From the NCBI GenBank assembly GCA_001592805.2, contig CP051141.1:2046001-2110000 (forward strand): a stretch of DNA of 64,000 nt. Reading direction: 5' to 3'. Positions 10,584 to 23,300 of this stretch are shown here, one piece after another (position 1 is the first letter of the stretch; each line of letters begins with the position of its first letter). A model generated the notes under the pieces. The model was given only the letters and a program-made list of their open reading frames with translations. It was not told the origin of the DNA and did not search any database. A program made the translations under genes and the position numbers. The stretch comes from Peltaster fructicola (lineage: Eukaryota > Ascomycota > Dothideomycetes).

Positions 10584-13559
10584 ATGTCGACCGATAGTGG
10601 CATCCCGGCGATCGTCGTTGAAGAACTTCGTGAACGCATACCTCGACAGGCAGAGTCTGAGCAGGATGCCGAAAGCGCCACTGCACAAGACCGAGTCAAG
10701 AGTCTTAACTCACGCGAGTCGAAACGAGATGAACAGGATCAGAAGACATATGGACGGACACCCAATGGCACTGGTAAGTATCGTGTGCATAGACTGAGAG
10801 TGAGAGCAGGCTGATAGTCAGTAGTCTTCATCGTACCTCACACAGAGGATATGGTATCCCAACTTTTCGACCCATCGCAGCCTAAGAACGCCTCAGACAT
10901 CGCTATCGTCACAGTACTGCTCACATTAGTAGCTCTGCTCTATCTTCTCCCACAATCACTACGAGTGCCTGTCTTCGCTGTCATATCCTTGTTTTGGCGA
11001 TCATGCTACAACTTTGGCATTGGGTGGCTCCTCCATATGCAGTCCCACCACAAACGACTGGTCCACTGGGCAGAACGTTCCAAGATCTTCAACGACCCGG
11101 CTAAAGGCGACAATCCTCGTCCATTCCTCTACAACATGCTGAAGCACGAAATGGAAGCCAAGATCCTGAGCGACTACAAATTCCCAGAAGCACCAATCGA
11201 GTACAATACCTGGCTCCTTTTCAGACGTGTTGTTGATCTGATCCTGATGTGCGACTTCACTACCTTCTGCTGCTTCACAATCGCTTGCGCTGGTCAACCG
11301 ACAGGTGAGAACATCTTCATGACGCTCGCACGATGGGTTAGTGGCATCGTCCTTGTCCTGTTCAATCTATGGGTTAAGCTCGACGCACACCGAGTCGTCA
11401 AGGACTATGCTTGGTACTGGGGCGACTTCTTCTACATGATCGACCAAGATCTCACCTTCGACGGTGTCTTCGAACTCGCGCCTCATCCCATGTACAGCGT
11501 CGGGTATGTTGGTCTCTATGGCTTTGCGCTCATGGCTGCGAGCTATAAGGTCCTATTCATGGCCATTGTGGCGCATGCAGCACAACTGACATTCCTAACA
11601 CTAGTGGAGAATCCACACATTGAGCGTACTTACAATGCTCCTGCACCTGTGAAGCGGGAAGATGAGGTTGATCCACAACATCCAGTACGACCGGCCTATA
11701 CATCTCGTCTGCTCAGTGCTGGACATGTCAACGGCTACCCACCGCTCGCAACAACCCACAAGCCATCTCCATTGCACAACCTGATTGGCATCCAAAATAT
11801 GGACCTACATCGAGTACCAGATCTCGCCATTCTTATGTTGCAGCTTCTGATGTACAGTGTTGCCTTTCTATCACCAAACAACCTCATCTGGCAAAGCTTC
11901 TTCGTCGTTCTCGCAACTCTTTCGCGATTGTGGTACAGCGTTGGAATAGGACTCATTCTGGACGACCAGTCGAACAGAAAAAGCTGGACTCGACATTTCA
12001 TCAAGTACGGCGAAAGCACTGAAGAAGCATGGCGACAATGGCGTGGAGTCTATCACATTAGCATGGTCTTCTGTTGGACAAGCTTCATTTGTGCCACCTG
12101 GAAGATGTACGCTCTGCCTCCAGATTGGTCGTATGGTATGGCTACCTTGCGTCACGTTGTTGGCTGCGCCCTCATCGCTCTGCATGTCTGGACTATCACA
12201 GAAATCTACGATTCGCTTGGTGAGTTTGGCTGGTTCTTTGGCGACTTCTTCTTCGACAAGTCTTCAGAATTGACCTACGATGGTATCTACCGCTTCCTGA
12301 ACAACCCCGAGCGTACCATTGGTCTCGCAGGTGTCTGGGGTGCTGCGATCATCACTTGGAGCAAGGCTATCTTCTTCCTTGCTCTGCTCAGCCATGTGCT
12401 CACCCTATGCTTCATCCAGTTTGTGGAACGACCTCACATGCAGAAGCGCTATCGACAAGGTCTTCGCCAGACTTCTGGTGTTTCTAAGAACCTCCAGCGC
12501 TCACTGCCGAAACCGCTCCAGCACTGGCACGATGGTGTCAACAAGACGATTGATGAGACTGTTGAGTTCCTCGAAGACCTTGTGGAAAGCGCACGACCAA
12601 AGCTTGCAACAGGCCTACAGACTTTCGTCAAGGACTCGAAGACACTCTTTCAGCAGTATCCAGCACGTATCACCATCACTCGACTTGCGCCTGATCTTGC
12701 TGGTTTCGACCCGAAGCGCTACTCTCTGAAGATCGATACGACATACATGGGTGTCAGCCTTGGTGATGTTGTCGATCTAGATCGGGAGGGCGAGACTGCT
12801 CATGTGCCCAAGAAGCGACGAGACAGTCTCCAGCGTCTGACCATCGAATACGGCTGCCCAATCAAGGTCAAGTGGACGGCACCGCTCAATCACAGCAAGC
12901 AGGACTGGGTCGGTCTGTACATGGTCTCAGAGAACTCCTCTCGTGAAGTCACCAAGGTCAGCTCGCAAGGGCGGTGGACATCAACGACCAAAAATGGATT
13001 CGATCTTGTACAAGCATCTCAAGGCATTCTCGTTGAGGATATCAAGATGCCAGGAATTAATCACCACGATGGAGAAGTTGGCGATGTCCTCACGGGAGAA
13101 ATCGAGTTTGCCGGCGACAAGCTTTGGTGGACAAGCGGTGTCTTCGAGTTTCGGTATCACCACGGCGGCAAGCATAATGTTATGGCATCCTCTCGACCGT
13201 TCGAGATCCGTGTCAGTAGGTTCGACGACGAGGATCTCGATCCCGAGGCAGAGAGCTTGTATAGGGCTGCCGTCGAGCATGCGATCCTGCCAGTGGTACA
13301 GAACTGCTTCGATCGAGACCCGAACTATGCGCCACGCACTGTCGATGAGTCGTATGGAAAGGTCATCGAACGAGAAGGCAAGTTTGCACGACGTGTGGTG
13401 TATGCCATTCAGCAGATGTTCGGCATTGAGTTTGCACCAGAGGTCGTGCAAGCAGATGGCAATGTTCGGAATCTCGCTTGGCGAATCTGTACTGCGAAGA
13501 AGGTACTGGCACCTTATAGCATGTCACGATCGAAGGGTAGGAGTACTCCGGCAGAGTAA
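10584..13559 (+). CDS. CHO2: phosphatidylethanolamine N-methyltransferase Cho2
   Basis: Cho2 sits in the endoplasmic reticulum membrane and adds the first methyl group to phosphatidylethanolamine from S-adenosylmethionine, on the way to phosphatidylcholine. Two exons, 10584-10773 and 10825-13559, give 974 residues, typical for filamentous fungi. The junction reads NGTVFIVPHTEDMVSQL, a conserved start of the core. Two tandem methyltransferase/membrane repeats are visible: GYVGLYGFALMAA through VENPHIERTYN, and RTIGLAGVWGAA through VERPHMQKRYR. The C-terminal soluble third is characteristic of fungal Cho2. The intron acceptor is a tandem CAG-TAG (10819-10824), so a form with one extra valine is possible. 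Codon use is even throughout. Confidence 0.95.
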
Positions 13560-13689
13560 AAGTTGCAAAGAAGGAGTCATCATTGCTGTTGTAGCATCTC
13601 ATAGCTTCCGCTGAAATACATTATAGCAGAGACACTGCCAGCCAGCCTATGCATTGTATCACTGCTGTATCATCTTTGGAATGTATAAG

Positions 13690-15878
13690 ATGTTGTTGTG
13701 GCTGATCTTCCATCTCATCACCATGGTGAAACCACTTCCGCTGAACTCGCCACTAATCGACACTTACGACTACATCAGTGAGTTCAATCTGCAAAGCTGC
13801 CGATGTTGGTCGCTGACTCTAATGAAGTCGTCGGTGGTAGAGCTGCCGGCCTGACTGTAGCACATCGTCTCAGCGAGGACCCAAACACTACTGTCCTTGT
13901 CCTCGAAGCTGGGCCAAGTGATGATGGCGAGGATATCGTGGAGATACCTGGCTTCATCGGCCACGACATTGGTGGCAGATATGATTGGAATCTCAGTACT
14001 GTACCTCAAGGCTTCCTCGACAACCAATCGCGAACGATACCTCAAGGAAGAGCTCTGGGAGGAGGAACACTCTTAAACGGTATGCTGTGGAGTCGAGGAG
14101 GCCAAGCAGATTATGACGACTGGGTTCAACTTGGCAATGCAGGATGGAGCTGGGCGGATCTCCTGCCATATTTCAAGCGCAGCGAGACGTACACGCCGGT
14201 ATCGTCCACTGCAGCTGCCGAAGAGTACTCGATTCATGGGAACACGAGCGTGCATGGCTACAGCGGTCCTGTCAATGTCAGCTATCCTCATTACTTCTGG
14301 ACCACATCGGCCAATTTCTTCGCAGGTCTGAACGAGCTAAACGTGCCGACGGCCTACGATCCGAACCACGGAGCAGTGGCCGGCGCGAGCTTCTTACCAT
14401 TCGATCTCGACCCCGTCACGCAGACAAGATGTACTGCGAAGCGTGCTTACTATGACTCGGTCATGGCCAGATCGAACCTGTGGGTGTCAACAGGGCAGAC
14501 AGTGACACAACTGCTGTTTGCCAATGGGACAGCAAACCGGAATGCTTCCAAGCCGTCCCATACAGATGGCAATGGCCAGGGTAGCTCTCCTCAGAGTGGT
14601 CAGATCTTTGGCACTGGTTCAACGTTGAACATCACATCCGCGGATGATAGTCGTCTGCAGCGTTTGGCTCGTGCTGTGAGGGGTGTAGTCACAAGGCTGC
14701 TGCCAAGGCTCACCGCTGAAGATGTGTTGACTGCTGCGCTGCATTCAACGTCACGCAAGGACATTGTTGGTGTTGAGTATGCTGCGAATGCTTCAAGCAC
14801 GAGGAGGACTGTGTTGGCGAGAAGAGAGGTCATCATCGCTGCTGGTGCACTCCATACACCTCAGCTACTCATGCTGTCTGGTATCGGTCCAGACACCTTG
14901 CTGAGCAGTCTTGGGATTGGTGTGCACGTCAACCTGCCTGGAGTCGGCAGCAATCTTCAGGACCACGTTCAGGTGTCGTGTTAGTACCCATACAGGAACA
15001 CATCCTTTCAGTATCCGAATGAGCTCAGCACTGATCAGGACTTTGTTGATCAAGCGTGGACGGACTACTGGACGACTGGCACTGGGCCGTTGACCAGCGG
15101 TGCTATCGACGGAGTCGCCTTTCCGTCACTGGCTGACACAAGCAATGCTTATACCTCTATCGCAGGGCTGGCTCGCTCTCAATCGCCGTCGTTCTTTCTC
15201 GCAGCAGACACAGATCCAAGTGTGGTGGCTGGCTTTGCACAACAGCTGCCTTTGCTAGCGAATGCTCTCGAAGACAGCAGTCGAGCAGCTTTCGAGATCA
15301 TCAACGCCAACGACGGCGATCTGACAGTCGCGAATATGCGACCGTTCTCGAGAGGGAGTGTTCGTTTGTCGTCCACGGATCCCTTTGCTCCGCCACTGAT
15401 CGATCCGAGATATGGCAGCAATCCGATCGACGTGCTTGTGTTCCAAGCAGCCATAGCCTTCAATCAGAGACTGATCACCACAAACGCCATGTCTGTGCTT
15501 GACCCAGACGAGGTGTTGCCGCCGGCAAACGCAAGCAGTGACGAGATCTTGCAGCACATCCGTACGCGCTCGCAGACTGAGTATCATGTCTCCGGGACAG
15601 CGGCGATGCTACCGAGAAAGCTTGGAGGTGTGGTGGACGCTAATCTGTTGGTCTACGGCACAAAGAACCTCAGAATCGTCGATGCGAGTGTCTTTCCTAT
15701 GGTCCCGGCCGGACATCTGCAAGCTATTGTGTATGGTGTTGCTGAAAAGGTAGGTGCTGAAGACTTCGTCGCGATGCTAGCTGACATAAAGAGGCGGCCG
15801 ACATCATCAAAGCTGCCAATCCAGGTCGAAGAGCAGCGTCCAGTAGTACCTCTCGGAGTGTCGCCTCACCAACAATGA
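13690..15878 (+). pseudogene. GMC-family FAD oxidoreductase, interrupted by an in-frame stop
   Basis: Similar to secreted aryl-alcohol or glucose oxidases and choline-dehydrogenase-like enzymes. Exon 1 (13690-13777) encodes a signal peptide, MLLWLIFHLI; a 50-base intron follows, then 13828-15878. The junction gives YDYIIVGGRAAGLTVA: the FAD-binding motif should be GxGxxG, but its second glycine is Arg. At 14982 a TAG stops the frame at codon 415, yet the same frame continues through clear GMC sequence (TSGAIDGVAFPS, EYHVSGTAAMLPRKLGG, VPAGHLQAIVYG) to 15878. The catalytic His region is intact. A 39-base GT-AG segment (14970-15008) would remove the stop but also conserved residues, and is shorter than any intron here. 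A decaying gene is most likely; a sequence error is possible. Confidence 0.7.
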
Positions 15879-16135
15879 ATGCTCTGCCACAGGCTCCTTC
15901 TGGGTACACTGTGAAATGGACGACATTGGTCACGGTGTTCACAACCTGGATCTGATTTGTGACATCGGCGTCTGCTCGTTAGTCTCATACGGTTAGCATA
16001 TAGCATAGCATCATATATGATCGTAGCGGATAATTGTCCGCGGTTTGCGGTGCACGGCTTGTCAAACGAACCTATGCTGCCTTGTCCGTATTCCCAGCAG
16101 AGGAGTGAGGCTGTCTTCCTTGTACAACCATCGTT

Positions 16136-16516
16136 ATGTGTACACAAGAAGTCATCTGGTGCTTCTGCGGACATGGAGAGTTTCTGCCGATCGTCAGATG
16201 CCAACAAGCAGAGCTCAATGGAGTCTGCTACACGATCTTACACGGAAGCCACGGCGTCGTCGTGCCTGTAGAGTGCAGTGGATGCGCTGCAGGTCTAACA
16301 AGACTGTTCCCAGCCGCACAACCTCGGGGCGCAATCGCACAGATGGTCGAGAGTCAGAGTCAGCCAGCTCCTCTGTCACGCATGGCGTTGCCGACGATAC
16401 AGGAAGAGGTCGGGGCGGTGGAAGGAACTGGAGGTGTCCCGCAAGAGCTGACAGACGTGGTCATGACCGATTTTGATAACTTCACTCTAGATCCTGAGCT
16501 GTTGCAGTATCAATAA
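16136..16516 (+). CDS. small Cys-rich hypothetical protein
   Basis: A 126-residue open frame with protein-like composition. The N-terminal half has Cys at MCTQEVIWCFCGHGEF and further Cys in NGVC and VECSGC, with a His between, an arrangement that could bind zinc. The C-terminal half is acidic (TDVVMTDFDNFTLDPELL). Small proteins starting MC..IWC.CG are, from memory, common in Dothideomycetes, with no known role. It starts 258 bases after the GMC gene on the same strand. Support is composition only; chance is not excluded. Confidence 0.5.
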   Translation: MCTQEVIWCFCGHGEFLPIVRCQQAELNGVCYTILHGSHGVVVPVECSGCAAGLTRLFPAAQPRGAIAQMVESQSQPAPLSRMALPTIQEEVGAVEGTGGVPQELTDVVMTDFDNFTLDPELLQYQ

Positions 16517-17682
16517 TTATCGCTGCCTCGTGCTGAGATTGTTCTTCAGGCAGTGTCAATGAGATGCTGTGGTCTCTGAGGTGATCTCAAGCTTCTGCCC
16601 AGCGCTACAGCATCTGAAGTGATCACCCAAGCTTTCGCACAAGAAGAGGCCAAGACAACGAGTGATGATGCTTAAGTCAGGCATCATCAAAATGTCAGAC
16701 AATAGTGACGTATCTGTCGTTCCGCCACAAGGACGCATCTCCTGCCAACTCCTGACCATGGATGTGGCGCGTTCTTCAAACGCTGTGGACGGCGGCTAAT
16801 GCAAGGATGATGTGGCCTTACATCATTACGACTTGCCGACGTGGCATATGGTGGTGATGCGATGAGCATCGCTGCATGATGTACTTACTGTGGCATGAAG
16901 GCCAGAACGGCAGCGTCCAAGGAATCCTGGTCGTGTAATCCAAGCAGGTTTTCGTCGTAGTGCAAGATGCATCTGGTCGTCTTCATCTGTCGCTGCCAAG
17001 CCCTGTTGACACTCTAGCTTCGTAGCCAAGATCTATCGTTTCCTGGGCATCGCCATAGATCGATGGATGAAGATCCCAAGCCATGAACCGTCAATAACCC
17101 CCTTTGCATCGCAGTCACTGAATATCTGCATCATCCTCGACTCTTTGTGTTGCAACTCCCGCAGTCACAAGCAGGCGATTCAATCACCGCGACAGTATCG
17201 CGTGCGTGCCGCGCACCTCTACGCTACAGCTTTCGTCCGTCGCCTCACCCCATGCAACTCTAGTCCCTGAGTTCAGCCACACGCGTAACCAATCGGTGTC
17301 CATCACAAACAAATCAAAGAGACACCCTCGGGCAGTCAAAGAGCATCCAGAAGCCTCGCTTTCCTGGACACAAGACCAGCACCAAATTGCGCATTCTTTT
17401 ACGACATCCGGACCCTGCGGCACAGAGAAGGTGTCATCGATAAGGGCATTTCCCACCCAGAGACAAACGAACGAGGATTGGCCGCGCAAGGCCTCGCACG
17501 AGTGAGGCAGTGCAGCGCATAAGCTCCGCACCTCAAACAGACAACATGCGTATGTACCCAAAGAAGGCCCTTTGTCTTTTCCCGCACCTCTGCCATCACT
17601 CTTTCGACACCAATGTCTATTGGTTCCCACCGTTCCATCGAACCGTGCCATTTTGGCTCTTGAAAGACTGTACTGATGATTG
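16517..17682. other. intergenic, 1.2 kb, upstream of the Ca2+/H+ exchanger
   Basis: No gene recognised. Several short minus-strand frames (16556-17029, 17184-17702) lack protein character. A 9-base inverted repeat AGATGCTGT / ACAGCATCT flanks about 35 bases near 16562-16614. A CCAAT box lies near 17289 in the likely promoter. Confidence 0.4.
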
Positions 17683-19606
17683 ATGACTCGTGTAGACTCC
17701 ATCAGGTCTGCGGCCAGAAAGCAGGCATGGTATCACAACAATGACCCAAACGCCAGAACCTACAACTTCTTTGGCAGACCTAATCCTCGCGCCAGGAGAC
17801 GAGTCGATCCCGAAACTGGCTTGACACAGATCCAGACAGATGCTTCCAACACGACAGAGCCGGACATACCTGGTCCACGAAAGTCTTACACTTCTCCTTC
17901 ACCGACTAGTGGCCCGTCCGAGCAGCGTAATAGAGGCATACTAGGCACATCCGGCTTAGATGATGTAGATGAAAAGGATGATCATAAGTTTATGGGAAAG
18001 GAGGGCTTGAGCACCAAGAGCAACACTAGCAGTGAGCCTCACGATGCCACAGCCGTCGACGTCCAGAATGGCAACTCAAGACGACGTGGACTTCTTGCGA
18101 AGCTGCCATTTGGCAAGAAGAAGCATGAACAAGACGATAACAAGGACCTCAAGCGCTCGAAGTCCAAACGGAGCAACTACGACGAGAAGCGTACCATGTC
18201 CAGTCAGCTCAGAGCTATCTTCATGTCCTGGATCAACCTCCTCCTGATCTTCGTCCCTGTCGGTCTAGCTTTCGAATATGCACACCTCAGCGGTCCAGCG
18301 ACATTCGTCGTGAACTTTATCGCCATCATCCCCTTGGCGTCGATGCTGTCGTTCGCGACAGAGGAGCTGGCCTTCTATGTCGGTGAGACCTTTGGTGGTC
18401 TGCTTAACGCCACCTTCGGCAATGCCACTGAGCTGATCGTCTCCATCATCGCCTTAACCCAAGGCAAGATTGTCATTGTGCAGACATCACTCATTGGCTC
18501 CATCTTGTCCAATCTCCTGCTCGTGATGGGCATGTGCTTCTTCTTCGGCGGCATGAAGCGTCTCGAGCAGTTCTTCAACATCACAGTGGCTCAAACCGCT
18601 GCTTCACTTCTCGCTCTGGCTATTGGTGCGCTGGTCACACCAACAGCATTCCGCATCTTCTCGCCTGACGACAACGGCGTTACACCTCTCTCCCGAGCAA
18701 CCGCAGTACTGCTCTTATTCACATATATCTGCTACCTCGTCTTCCAGCTGCGCACTCACACCGAGATGTACAACAGGCCTTCTGAGAAGGTTGACAGCAC
18801 CCGCAATGTCTTCAAGAGCAAGAAGATTGATGCCGACGTGGCCAAAGGTATCTCTGCCGTTGGTGCCCGTAGTGCTGCACACACTGGCGGTGCCGTTAAC
18901 AAGGAGAAGCTGGACAGAGGGGACAATGATAGCAAGAGGTCTGATGACGACGACGAAGAAGAACAGCCTCAACTCGGCAAAATCGTTGCTCTTGTTGTGC
19001 TTGCTGTATCTACAGCCCTGATCGCTGTCACATCAGATGGTATGGTCTCTGCTATCGATTCTGTTACCGAGCCTGCCGGTCCTCTGTCTGAGGAGTTCTG
19101 TGGTTTGAGTAAGTTGTGCTTGCGCTTGAACAAAGCAATATGCTGACAATACCAGTCCTTATTCCGATTGTGGGCAACGCTGCCGAACACGCAACAGCCG
19201 TCACTGTGGCCATCAAAGACAAGATGGACCTTGCAATCGGTGTCGCAGTCGGCTCTTCTCTACAGATCGCTCTGCTAGTTAGTAAGTGAAAGCAACTTCC
19301 ACAGCCCATGCCCCATACTGATGGTCGGCTAGTCCCAATCATGGTTCTACTGAACTGGTTCGGCCTCGGATCGCCTTCAACACTGGACCTCAACTTCGAT
19401 GGTTTCCAGGTTGTCGTTCTATTCATTGCGATCATTCTGGTCAATTACGTTATACAGGATGGGCGGTCACATTGGCTTGAGGGCGTTATGCTGATGATCA
19501 CATATATCATCTTTGCTGTCGCCGCTTGGTATGTTATGGTGCAACATGACGCTTGGATCTTGCTAACAAGCATAGGTATTACCCGGCTTCACAAGCGCCG
19601 AATTGA
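17683..19606 (+). CDS. VCX1: vacuolar Ca2+/H+ exchanger (CAX family)
   Basis: Moves Ca2+ into the vacuole in exchange for protons. Four exons, 17683-19108, 19156-19281, 19333-19528 and 19576-19606, with introns of 47, 51 and 47 bases, give 592 residues. A polar basic N-terminal region of about 170 residues, typical of fungal CAX proteins, precedes eleven or so helices. The two ion-binding repeats are visible: [16 protein letters not shown] in the first half, and [10 protein letters not shown] just after the first intron. An acidic loop (SDDDDEEEQ) separates the halves. The last exon encodes only YYPASQAPN-type tail residues before TGA. The start is the first ATG in frame; an upstream leader exon cannot be excluded. 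Confidence 0.9.
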
Positions 19607-20395
19607 GTGCACTGGGGAGATAATGCTAGCATCAGTGGGCGGCAGCTGCTTCCCGATCTCGTCTGTAATCGTACTATGCAGTGCTACTGCACACCTTTCC
19701 TCCAAGCCGCACCCTTGTGGTGTTGTGCCTTACCAGTGCCATGATGTGCATGGTAGATGTCCGTCAGGAGCCATGCTGGTCTTGGCTGCCTACTGATCTC
19801 CGCTCAGCTGAGCAATTGTGGTGCCTGGTCGACAACTCTGGCTCACATGGGCGTCATGTCAACGTCGATGGAGGGCCGGGCCAGCCCTGAAAATCACATG
19901 ATAGACATCTCGTTACAGTGCTCTCGCAGAGGGCTGCGGAGGCTTCTCTACGGCTGTGTCTGCGCCCAGGAGCCGCTACCAGCACCCAATCGTTCGTTCA
20001 ATTCATGATCATTATTAGCCAGACTAGCTGACTCGTGCAGTTTGTCTTGTGACAAACCATGCTACCCGTACAGCACACGCACAGTCTCACTTGTTTGACC
20101 TACAGAGATCACTCCAGGCCCTTGACCGATTCATTCTGGATTGTGCCGAGCCTCAGTCCTGCTGCTTGTGGTGGTTCATTGCGAAGTTCATGGTGCATTT
20201 CCATGCCTCAGGGCTGGGTGCATGGCCTTGAACATTGTCTATAAGTACTTGGGACTTTCAGGCCTCTCTCCACTCATCCACTTCTCGACACCTTTCCTCT
20301 TACACTCCATTGGTTGCTGCACTGCCTTCCTTCATCAATAATATCCCCTCCTAGTGCCGGTTGAAATTGAGACAGGTCCTTGCAATCCACCGACC
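19607..20395. other. intergenic, 789 bases
   Basis: Between the exchanger and the SNF2 gene, both plus strand. No gene, repeat or RNA recognised. The pyrimidine-rich stretch around 20260-20345 just before the start codon is in keeping with a fungal promoter or leader. Confidence 0.4.
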
Positions 20396-23300
20396 ATGGA
20401 CACCAATCCTCTCTTCCTCCCACAAGTCTCTGAAGGTGACGAACAGCCAATCGAAGAGTACGACCTAGGAGCCGCACGAGCTGATGTCCTCCAAATCCAG
20501 CACAATCTTCTCCATCGGATGGCTGCACCACTCGAGAACCGAGGTCACGTTGATGAACACGAAGTCGAGGATGTAGACGGGCCAGATGTCGAGCTCAGTC
20601 TGGAGCAGCTCGAACAAGAGGTTCTGCTCGAGCGAGCTGCAGCCGAAGCAAGACGTCAGAAGAGGAAGTTGCAGCATGAGGCTATGCTGGAGCAATCGGA
20701 CGACGACGATGATCCATACGAGAGCATCGATGATGAATTGCCGGCTCCTCCAGCCCCAAGCAGATCCAAACGAGGTCGTCAGACTGAGGACGATGAACCG
20801 GCGCGCAAGAAGCCTCGGAAAGCAGCTCCGAAGAAGCCAGCAGCTAAGCGTGGTCGTAAGAATGCCGAAGTTGATCAACTGACCAACACCAACTCTATAC
20901 ACAAGATCATGAGGACCAATGTCTTCGAAGACGCCCAGCTCACTGCAAACCTTCCTGCGCAGCCAACGCTCGCTGTTGGGAAGAATAAGTCGGCTGCGCT
21001 CAAGAGCTTGCTGCAGTCGATTCCTGCGAAGGATAAAGAAGCTGCTAGATCAGACACGATCAAACTCGACAACGCCAGCAAGGTCATCGGGGCCAGGAAG
21101 GTCAAATACGGCAGCGAAGAAGGCTTCTTGCTGAATGGGATGAAGACGCCTTTGAAACACTACCAAGTGTTGGGTCTAGCTTTCATGAGGGATCGCGAGA
21201 ACAACGAACGACGCCCTCGAGGTGGAATCCTTGCTGACGGCATGGGTCTGGGCAAGACTGTAGAGGCCCTGGCAAACATAGTCAACGGCAAACAACTTCA
21301 AAAGGGCATGCCTAAAGCAACACTGATCGTGGTGCCACCGAACCTGATGGCTCAATGGCTAGCAGAGACCAAGAAGCACGTTTACACCGAGGAGGAGGTC
21401 ATCAAGCGAGATGCCATCTTTGGTCAAGAATCAAATGAGCAGAGACTGAGCGCCAAGCACGGTCTGAAAGCCGTTGCGATCTTCAAGGATGTGCAGAAGA
21501 TGAAGAATCTTGTGGCCTTTCTGCAGAAGCAAGACGTGGTCTTTGCAACCTACCCAGCGGTCCTCAAATCCTATCCGCCTATGAACCCACCTAAGGAACT
21601 TCACACTAGCCAGCAAAAGAACGAGTGGTACGAAAAGCACTTCTTCGAGAAAGCAGGACCGCTCCATCAGATCAAGTGGCATCGGATCATCCTTGACGAA
21701 GCTCATCTCATCAAAAACCACCTTTCGAACACGTCCATGGCTTGCCGAGCACTCAGGGCTCGCCATTATTGGGCCCTCACTGGTACACCTGTGCAGAATG
21801 AGTTGGCCGAGTTCTACAGCTACTTTCGCTTCATCAGGGATCCATATGTGATGTCTTTCCGGATGTTCAAGGCCAATTTCTGCAACGAGGACGACCCAGC
21901 TGCCAGTCAGAAGCTTTTGGCTATGCTCGACCGAGTCATGCTCAGAAGAACGCATGCCGACACCATGTTTGGGGCCAAGTTGTTAGACATCCCTAGACCA
22001 GAAGCCCCAACGACTATGTACATCAACTTCAACGTGACTGAGAGAATGATCTACGAGTTCATCAAGCGCAAGTATTGCAGCACGATCAAGCAGATGGCCA
22101 GATCTGGGCCCCTCGAGAGAAGAAAGATACAACGACATCTACACTCTGTTGCTTCGCCTTCGGCAGGCTACAGGCCATATCCTGCTGCTTCACGACGTCC
22201 TCTTAGATATGCTTGATCGTGCCGACTTTGAGAGATTGAACAGATGCCCGCCTGGCGAGGAGGCCAAAGAGGATGCGATTGCTTCAATGCTGCAACTCCG
22301 GGAGATGATCACTCGTATCGTTCTGGAAAGGGTTGCTAAACCAGGCGAAGTCAATCTCGTGGTGTCGCAAGGCAACGCCAGCCTCGAGGAGCTCATAGCA
22401 GCAATACCGGATGCTGGTAAGAGCATCGGTTTCTCACATGGCACTACGGACCTCGACTATGCCAGATACTTCAAGACCTTCGGCGATACAGAGAGCCTCA
22501 AGAAGATACAACAACAGACGCGCTGCTGCGACTGTAATCAAGAGCCACTCAACCCACACATCACCAACTGCAATCACATCTACTGTTTAGCATGTATGGA
22601 AGCTTTGCAGAATCGCTCAGCTCGACTGGGCCGCGACGGTGCAAGGTGCGTCAACTGCAACGAGCTGTTCACCAGCGTCACTCCGTGCAAAGAGCTTGAG
22701 ACCACAGCAGATGCCGAAGAGGTGTCAGAGACGCCGAACACGATTCTACGTAAGGTAAAGCCAGAGAAGACAAGCCTCAACAAGTGGATTCGCATGAAGG
22801 GTGCCGTGGCACCTTCATCCAAGACTATGGCTATGAAGACTCAAGTACTCGGTTGGCTCAAGGATGATCCAGACGTCAAGATCATCATCTACTCGCAATT
22901 CATCCCGCTGTTGCACATTATCGGCAAGGTCTGCGAAGGCGAACGATGGACTTACAGGCGTTATCAGGGAGACATGACTCTGGATGCTAGAGATCGAGCT
23001 GTTCGAGATTTTGGTCACCCTGAGTTGAAGATCCAAATCCTGCTTGCTTCCTTGAAGTGTGGTGGACTTGGACTCAACCTGACCGCTGCATCGCGAGTAC
23101 TGATCATGGATTCGTGGTGGAATGACAGCGTTGAGCAGCAGGCATTTTGTCGAGTCTTCCGGCATGGACAGGACAAGACCACAGAGCTGACCAGGCTTGT
23201 GGTAAAGGGCACAATCGACGAGGATATGATGAATCTCAAGAACCGCAAGCTTCAGGAGATCAATCCCGTCTTGGAGGACGAGCGTGCCACGAAGCCGACC

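Noticed and set aside
14970-15008. 39-base GT-AG intron that would remove the GMC stop codon
   Set aside because: Shorter than every other intron here, no branch site, and it removes residues that look like family sequence. Kept only as an alternative.
16562-16614. Inverted repeat AGATGCTGT / ACAGCATCT
   Set aside because: Nine bases with a long loop is within chance for more than 1 kb of intergenic DNA.
19308-19796. 162-residue plus-strand open frame across the 3' end of the Ca2+/H+ exchanger
   Set aside because: It is exon 3 of the exchanger read through its last intron; the spliced model fits the family better.
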